DNA of 8,534 nucleotides, taken from the NCBI GenBank assembly GCA_020849935.1, contig JADZFJ010000205.1:1-8534 (forward strand), written 5' to 3'. Of the stretch, positions 5,282-8,534 are shown one piece after another (positions within the stretch are counted from its first letter, which is position 1; the number at the start of each line of letters is the position of its first letter). A program made the position numbers and the translations under genes. Source of the stretch: Crocinitomix sp. GTDB taxonomy: Bacteria; Bacteroidota; Bacteroidia; Flavobacteriales_D; Crocinitomicaceae. The notes under the pieces are model-generated. The model had not been told where the DNA came from, searched no databases, and saw nothing but the letters and a program-made list of their open reading frames with translations.

Positions 5282-7882
5282 ATGAAAGCAATAAAATTAT
5301 TCTCGATTTGGATTGGTTTAATCCTTTTTGCCTCACAATCATTCAGTCAAGTTGTGAACGTATTTCCAGTAAACCTAGTTGGATCATCCGATCCAATCCC
5401 AGGTCCTGGGGCATTTTTTATGCATCCTTTTACCCCTTCTCCTTTATCTGGAACTTATCATGGAGGCACCTATTATGGCGCAACTAAAGAAAAATGGGGA
5501 TATAACATTACCGGTTTAACACCAGGTGCTACCTACACATTGACCATTTATTATATGATGGATGTGGTACAATTAACACCACTTACTGACCGACGAGGCG
5601 ACTTGTCTATGTTGAGTGGTGCACCTTTAAGTGCTACGATCATTCCTTACGTACCACCTGCAAACTGGAGAATTTGGTACACCATCGCCACGACATTTAC
5701 TGCGGTAGGTACAACCGATCGAATTGACGTAGAAGCAGATGGACTTAGTGATAATTCGTTGTGGTTATTTACCGATATTGCAATTGATGGTAGTGGGGTT
5801 TGTGAAGATCTTACCGTTGTGGCTTCTGATACCGATATTTGTATTGGTGAAGCGGTCACTTTAACTGGAACATCAACTACTGGCGGAACAGTTACTTGGG
5901 ATGGTGGTGTCACCAATGGCGTGCCTTTTACCCCTGCTTTACCAGGAACTTTCACCTACAATACATCAAGTACAAGTCCTGACGATTGTGATTTTGATAT
6001 TGCCATTACCGTACACGATTTACCAACCATTACAGGAGCAGTAGATGATGCGAGTATTTGTTTGGGCGATTTAGTGACCTTTACTGGTGGTGGCGGAACT
6101 TCTTATGTTTGGGATTCAGGGGTTACCAATGGTGTGCCTTTTGAACCGCTTGCTGATGGAACATTTACTTATACCGTTACAGGAACAGATGGAAATGGAT
6201 GTGAAAATACCGCTTCGGTAGATGTGGTTGTTTCCCCAATTCCTGTGGTGGATGCTGGCCTTGATGTTGATGTCTGTGAAGGAGGTACCGTGACACTCAC
6301 GGGAACTGGTGCAGGCGTTGGTGGTGGCTATGTTTGGGATGGTGGCGTTGTAGATGGCGTTCCATTTACCCCTGTTGCAACTGGAACTTATACGGTTACT
6401 GGGACAACCGCGGATGGTTGTGTAAACACTGACGCAGTTACCGTAACTTATCATTTATTGCCTGTCATTGATGCAGGTGCTGATCAATCTATTTGTTTGG
6501 GTGAAACAGTCACGTTGACCGGTGCCGGAGGTGTTGTTTATGCGTGGGATGGTGGTGTGGTAGATGGTGTGGCATTTTCACCTCTTGCAACCGCAGATTA
6601 TACCTTAACGGGAACTAGTGCCGCAGGATGTATTAATATCGACGTGGTAACCGTAACTGTAAACCCAGCTCCGATTATTAACGCTGGCTTGGATCAATCA
6701 ATTTGTGCGGGTGAATCCGTTACGCTTTCGGGATCAGGCGGCGTAAGTTATGTGTGGGATTTAGGGGTGGTTGATGGAGTTGCTTTTTCTCCTCTCGCCA
6801 CTGCAACCTACGAAGTAACAGGTACTGGTGCGGGTGGTTGTGAAAATACTGATTTAGTAACTGTGACAGTAATTCCTGCGCCAGCAATTGACGCTGGTTC
6901 AGATCTTGAAGTTTGTTCAGGAGGTTCAGTTACTCTTAACGCAACTGGTGCTGGAGTTGGTGGGGTCTATGTTTGGGACGGAGGCGTTGTAAATGGTGTG
7001 CCTTTTAGTCCTGGGGTTTCTGGAACTTATACCGTAACTGGTACGAATGCAGCTGGATGTGAAAATGAAGATGAAGTAACGGTGACGGTTAATCCGCCAA
7101 TGACAGTGACTTTCACAGCAGATGAATTAATGGGTTGTGCACCATTTACAGTGAATTTCACCTCTCTTTTTGTGGGTGCAACCTACGATTGGAGCTTTGG
7201 TGATGGCGCTTCTTCGAGTGCTTCGGCGCCAACGCATACGTTTACAAGTGCTGGCGAATTTTCTATTTCTTTAGATATGGTAAGTCCTGATGGATGTGTA
7301 GGTAGTGCTTCGTACACAGATTTTATCACGGTTATTCCTACGCCAATTGCCGCATTTTCTTTTGCACCAAATCAGGTGGATGTAATGAATACGGAGGTTG
7401 AATTTACGAACGAATCGCTGTATGCTACTACTTATTCTTGGGATTTTGGTGATGGATCGGCGGTTTCGAATGAGGTTAATCCAGTACATATATTTCCTGT
7501 AACTCCAAATATTCGATACATGGTGACATTAACTGCTGAAAATGATTTAGGATGTTCAGACATGACTCAAAAAATCGTGGAGGTAAAAGATGTCTTGATT
7601 TACTATATACCGAATACATTTACGCCTGATGGAGATACCTTTAACGAAACGTTCAGTCCGATTTTTTATTCAGGTGTAGATATTTTCGATTACCATTTTA
7701 CAGTCTTTAACCGTTGGGGAGAAATGATTTTTGAATCGTATAACCCTGCTACTGGTTGGAACGGAACTTATGGCGATCAAGGGCTTGTTCGTGAAGGAAC
7801 CTATATTTGGACCATAGAATACGGTGAAACGATGAGTGATAAACTTCATCAAGAAACTGGACACGTAACGATCCTAAAATAG
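5282..7882 (+). CDS. Secreted multidomain protein with T9SS type B C-terminal domain, long form
   Basis: This 866-residue protein is the expanded paralogue of the 579-aa protein and a likely T9SS surface or released cargo. Domains are: signal peptide 1-23 (SFSQ); the same N-terminal beta-rich domain at 24-171 (KWGYNITGL at 71-79, ANWRIWYT at 127-134); six Ig-like repeats starting at about 174, 247, 320, 393, 463 and 533; PKD domains at about 607-686 (SFGDG 638-642) and 687-769 (DFGDG 721-725); and a type B sorting domain at 770-866 with IPNTFTPDGDTFNETF (776-791) and NRWGEMIFES (810-819). Each repeat holds a cysteine pair (187/236, 260/307, 332/380, 405/450, 475/520, 545/593), and the first PKD has C619 and C672. 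Fold similarity to SprB-like and other gliding-associated adhesins suggests adhesion or matrix binding, but no ligand or enzymatic motif is seen. It follows its small partner by 8 bp; the downstream acyltransferase is 156 bp away and probably a separate unit. Confidence 0.93.
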   Translation: MKAIKLFSIWIGLILFASQSFSQVVNVFPVNLVGSSDPIPGPGAFFMHPFTPSPLSGTYHGGTYYGATKEKWGYNITGLTPGATYTLTIYYMMDVVQLTPLTDRRGDLSMLSGAPLSATIIPYVPPANWRIWYTIATTFTAVGTTDRIDVEADGLSDNSLWLFTDIAIDGSGVCEDLTVVASDTDICIGEAVTLTGTSTTGGTVTWDGGVTNGVPFTPALPGTFTYNTSSTSPDDCDFDIAITVHDLPTITGAVDDASICLGDLVTFTGGGGTSYVWDSGVTNGVPFEPLADGTFTYTVTGTDGNGCENTASVDVVVSPIPVVDAGLDVDVCEGGTVTLTGTGAGVGGGYVWDGGVVDGVPFTPVATGTYTVTGTTADGCVNTDAVTVTYHLLPVIDAGADQSICLGETVTLTGAGGVVYAWDGGVVDGVAFSPLATADYTLTGTSAAGCINIDVVTVTVNPAPIINAGLDQSICAGESVTLSGSGGVSYVWDLGVVDGVAFSPLATATYEVTGTGAGGCENTDLVTVTVIPAPAIDAGSDLEVCSGGSVTLNATGAGVGGVYVWDGGVVNGVPFSPGVSGTYTVTGTNAAGCENEDEVTVTVNPPMTVTFTADELMGCAPFTVNFTSLFVGATYDWSFGDGASSSASAPTHTFTSAGEFSISLDMVSPDGCVGSASYTDFITVIPTPIAAFSFAPNQVDVMNTEVEFTNESLYATTYSWDFGDGSAVSNEVNPVHIFPVTPNIRYMVTLTAENDLGCSDMTQKIVEVKDVLIYYIPNTFTPDGDTFNETFSPIFYSGVDIFDYHFTVFNRWGEMIFESYNPATGWNGTYGDQGLVREGTYIWTIEYGETMSDKLHQETGHVTILK
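5801..7099 (+). repeat. Six in-frame Ig-like repeats (expanded array)
   Basis: Units are at about 5801-6019, 6020-6238, 6239-6457, 6458-6667, 6668-6877 and 6878-7099, each 70-74 codons. The consensus is an entry with DAG.D, IC.GE.VTLTG, then VWD.GVV.GV.F.P, Y.VTGT...GC.N and VTVTV at the exit. Repeats 4 and 5 are the shortest (70 codons) because they lack the GAGVGG-type insertion present in 3 and 6. Synonymous positions differ widely between units, so the expansion is not a fresh slippage event. Repeats 1 and 6 correspond by position to the two repeats of the short paralogue. Confidence 0.88.
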
Positions 7883-7959
7883 GTTGTTGATAAGGGTGAT
7901 CCTTTCCTGTTAATTTTGAAGCGGTTAGTGAAAACAGCATTCATTTATGGTGACTTATT

Positions 7960-7993
7960 GGGAAAATGATAAAATAAGAAATCATTAATTCCT
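7960..7993. terminator. Possible weak hairpin between the cassette and plsC
   Basis: An imperfect inverted repeat pairs GGAA (7961-7964) with TTCC (7989-7992) and AATGAT (7965-7970) with ATCATT (7981-7986), with a 10-nt loop and a two-base AA bulge on the 3' side. The stem is AT-rich and no proper T run follows, so a role as terminator for the 866-aa gene is only possible. Confidence 0.25.
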
Positions 7994-8038
7994 TAAATAA
8001 AGTTATTCGGTGCAAATTGGATTCATTAACTTTATCAA

Positions 8039-8534
8039 ATGAAACAAGCGCTGTCGTATCTACTCACACCACTTTTTTACTTATTTTTTGGATTAATCTT
8101 GGTGATCTTTCAACCAATTCAGGTAGTAACACGAACAGTTTTTGGAGCAAAAGCACATGACAAAACGGTGGGGAGTTTAAATTTTTGGATCACTAAATGT
8201 CTCCTTATTTTAGGAACCTCAATTAGTTTTCGACAATTTAGAACGATTCCCACCACGGCACCCGTTTTAATTATCAGCAACCACCAAAGTATGTGGGACA
8301 TTTCTCCCATTATTTGGAAATTGAGTAAAAACAGAACTAAATATATCGCAAAAGCTTCTTTGGCGCGATTTATTCCAAGTATTTCATACAACTTAAAATA
8401 TGGTGGTTCTGTGGCGATTGATCGGAATGATCCCGCTGGTTCGATCCTGAAAATCAAAGAATTTGCCCATTTTATTCAAAAAAACAACTTTGCCATTGTT
8501 ATTTATCCCGAAGGTTCAAGAAATATCGAAGGGA
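8039..8534 (+). CDS. plsC: 1-acyl-sn-glycerol-3-phosphate acyltransferase (PlsC family), 3'-truncated by the window
   Basis: The enzyme transfers an acyl chain to lysophosphatidate to make phosphatidate, the precursor of membrane phospholipids, at the inner face of the cytoplasmic membrane. 165 codons are visible, starting at ATG 8039 (MKQALSYLLTPLFYLFFG). A hydrophobic segment at about 5-30 would anchor the N-terminus. The acyltransferase signature NHQSMWD gives the catalytic HX4D pair H82 and D87, and YPEGSRN (156-162) is the conserved glycerol-phosphate-binding PEG(T/S)R motif with E158 and R161. The motif spacing is normal for the family, whose members are usually about 240-260 residues, so roughly the last third lies outside the window. 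Related lysophospholipid or ornithine-lipid acyltransferases share these motifs, so the exact acceptor is less certain than the family. The gene is 156 bp after the T9SS cargo gene. Confidence 0.9.
   Translation, partial: MKQALSYLLTPLFYLFFGLILVIFQPIQVVTRTVFGAKAHDKTVGSLNFWITKCLLILGTSISFRQFRTIPTTAPVLIISNHQSMWDISPIIWKLSKNRTKYIAKASLARFIPSISYNLKYGGSVAIDRNDPAGSILKIKEFAHFIQKNNFAIVIYPEGSRNIEG

Larger units (their letters stand above)
4869..7882 (+). repeat. Tandem cassette, copy 2 (expanded array)
   Basis: This is the second copy of the cassette at 2593-4740, in direct orientation and separated from copy 1 by a spacer. Order and intergenic spacing match copy 1. The large gene is 287 codons longer, almost wholly accounted for by four extra Ig-like repeats; one further codon comes from the N-terminal domain. 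Confidence 0.85.

Noticed and set aside
5801..7099. CRISPR-like or satellite DNA
   Set aside because: The periodicity is about 210-222 bp, always a multiple of three, and the units are Ig-like protein repeats with diverged synonymous sites.
7892..7904. AAGGG-TGA-TCCTT hairpin just after the 866-aa gene
   Set aside because: Four Watson-Crick pairs plus one wobble with a 3-nt loop and no clean T run; too weak to call.
8027..8034. TAACTTTA as a Bacteroidota-type -7 box (TAnnTTTG) for plsC
   Set aside because: It ends only 4 bp before the ATG and has no TTG-type upstream box at suitable distance; chance match in AT-rich sequence.
8119..8457. Minus-strand open frame of 112 codons opposite the acyltransferase
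   Set aside because: The + strand frame from 8039 carries both PlsC motifs (NHQSMWD and YPEGSRN); the antisense frame has no recognisable feature.

Overview
The window looks like a chromosomal segment from a member of the Bacteroidota, probably of the Flavobacteriales type. This rests on AT-rich coding DNA, no clear Shine-Dalgarno sequences before the starts, signal peptides ending in small-residue/Gln, and two proteins with the C-terminal 'gliding motility-associated' (CHU_C, type B) sorting domain found in type IX secretion system (T9SS) cargo. Genus-level assignment is not possible from the sequence alone. All genes are on the + strand.

Layout. (1) 1-1392: dihydrolipoyl dehydrogenase (E3 of 2-oxoacid dehydrogenase complexes), missing only a few N-terminal residues at the window edge. 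(2) 1443-2474: ferrochelatase HemH, complete. (3) 2643-4740: a two-gene cassette, a 116-aa secreted protein of unrecognised family followed 7 bp later by a 579-aa secreted protein with an N-terminal beta-rich domain, two Ig-like repeats, two PKD domains and a type B T9SS sorting domain. (4) 4926-7882: a second, diverged copy of the same cassette (115 aa and 866 aa, 8 bp apart), in which the Ig-like array has grown to six repeats. (5) 8039-8534: the start of a PlsC-type 1-acylglycerol-3-phosphate acyltransferase, cut by the window end.

The flanking genes are housekeeping (central carbon metabolism, haem, phospholipid synthesis). The point of interest is the tandemly duplicated cassette between hemH and plsC. 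The gene order, the very short gap inside each pair, and a 27-nt upstream block are conserved in both copies, so small gene, large gene and leader were duplicated as one unit. The large proteins look like surface-exposed or released adhesin-like T9SS cargo. The small proteins are likely exported partners; their C-terminal halves loosely recall a T9SS type A sorting domain standing alone, but that is inference. Differences between the two repeat arrays, including one repeat in the short protein that is mosaic at the DNA level, point to recombination among repeats.

No tRNA, rRNA, CRISPR array or insertion sequence was seen. No gene-free stretch exceeds 300 bases; the spacers at 1393-1442, 2475-2642, 4741-4925 and 7883-8038 hold only the possible regulatory elements and weak hairpins described below.
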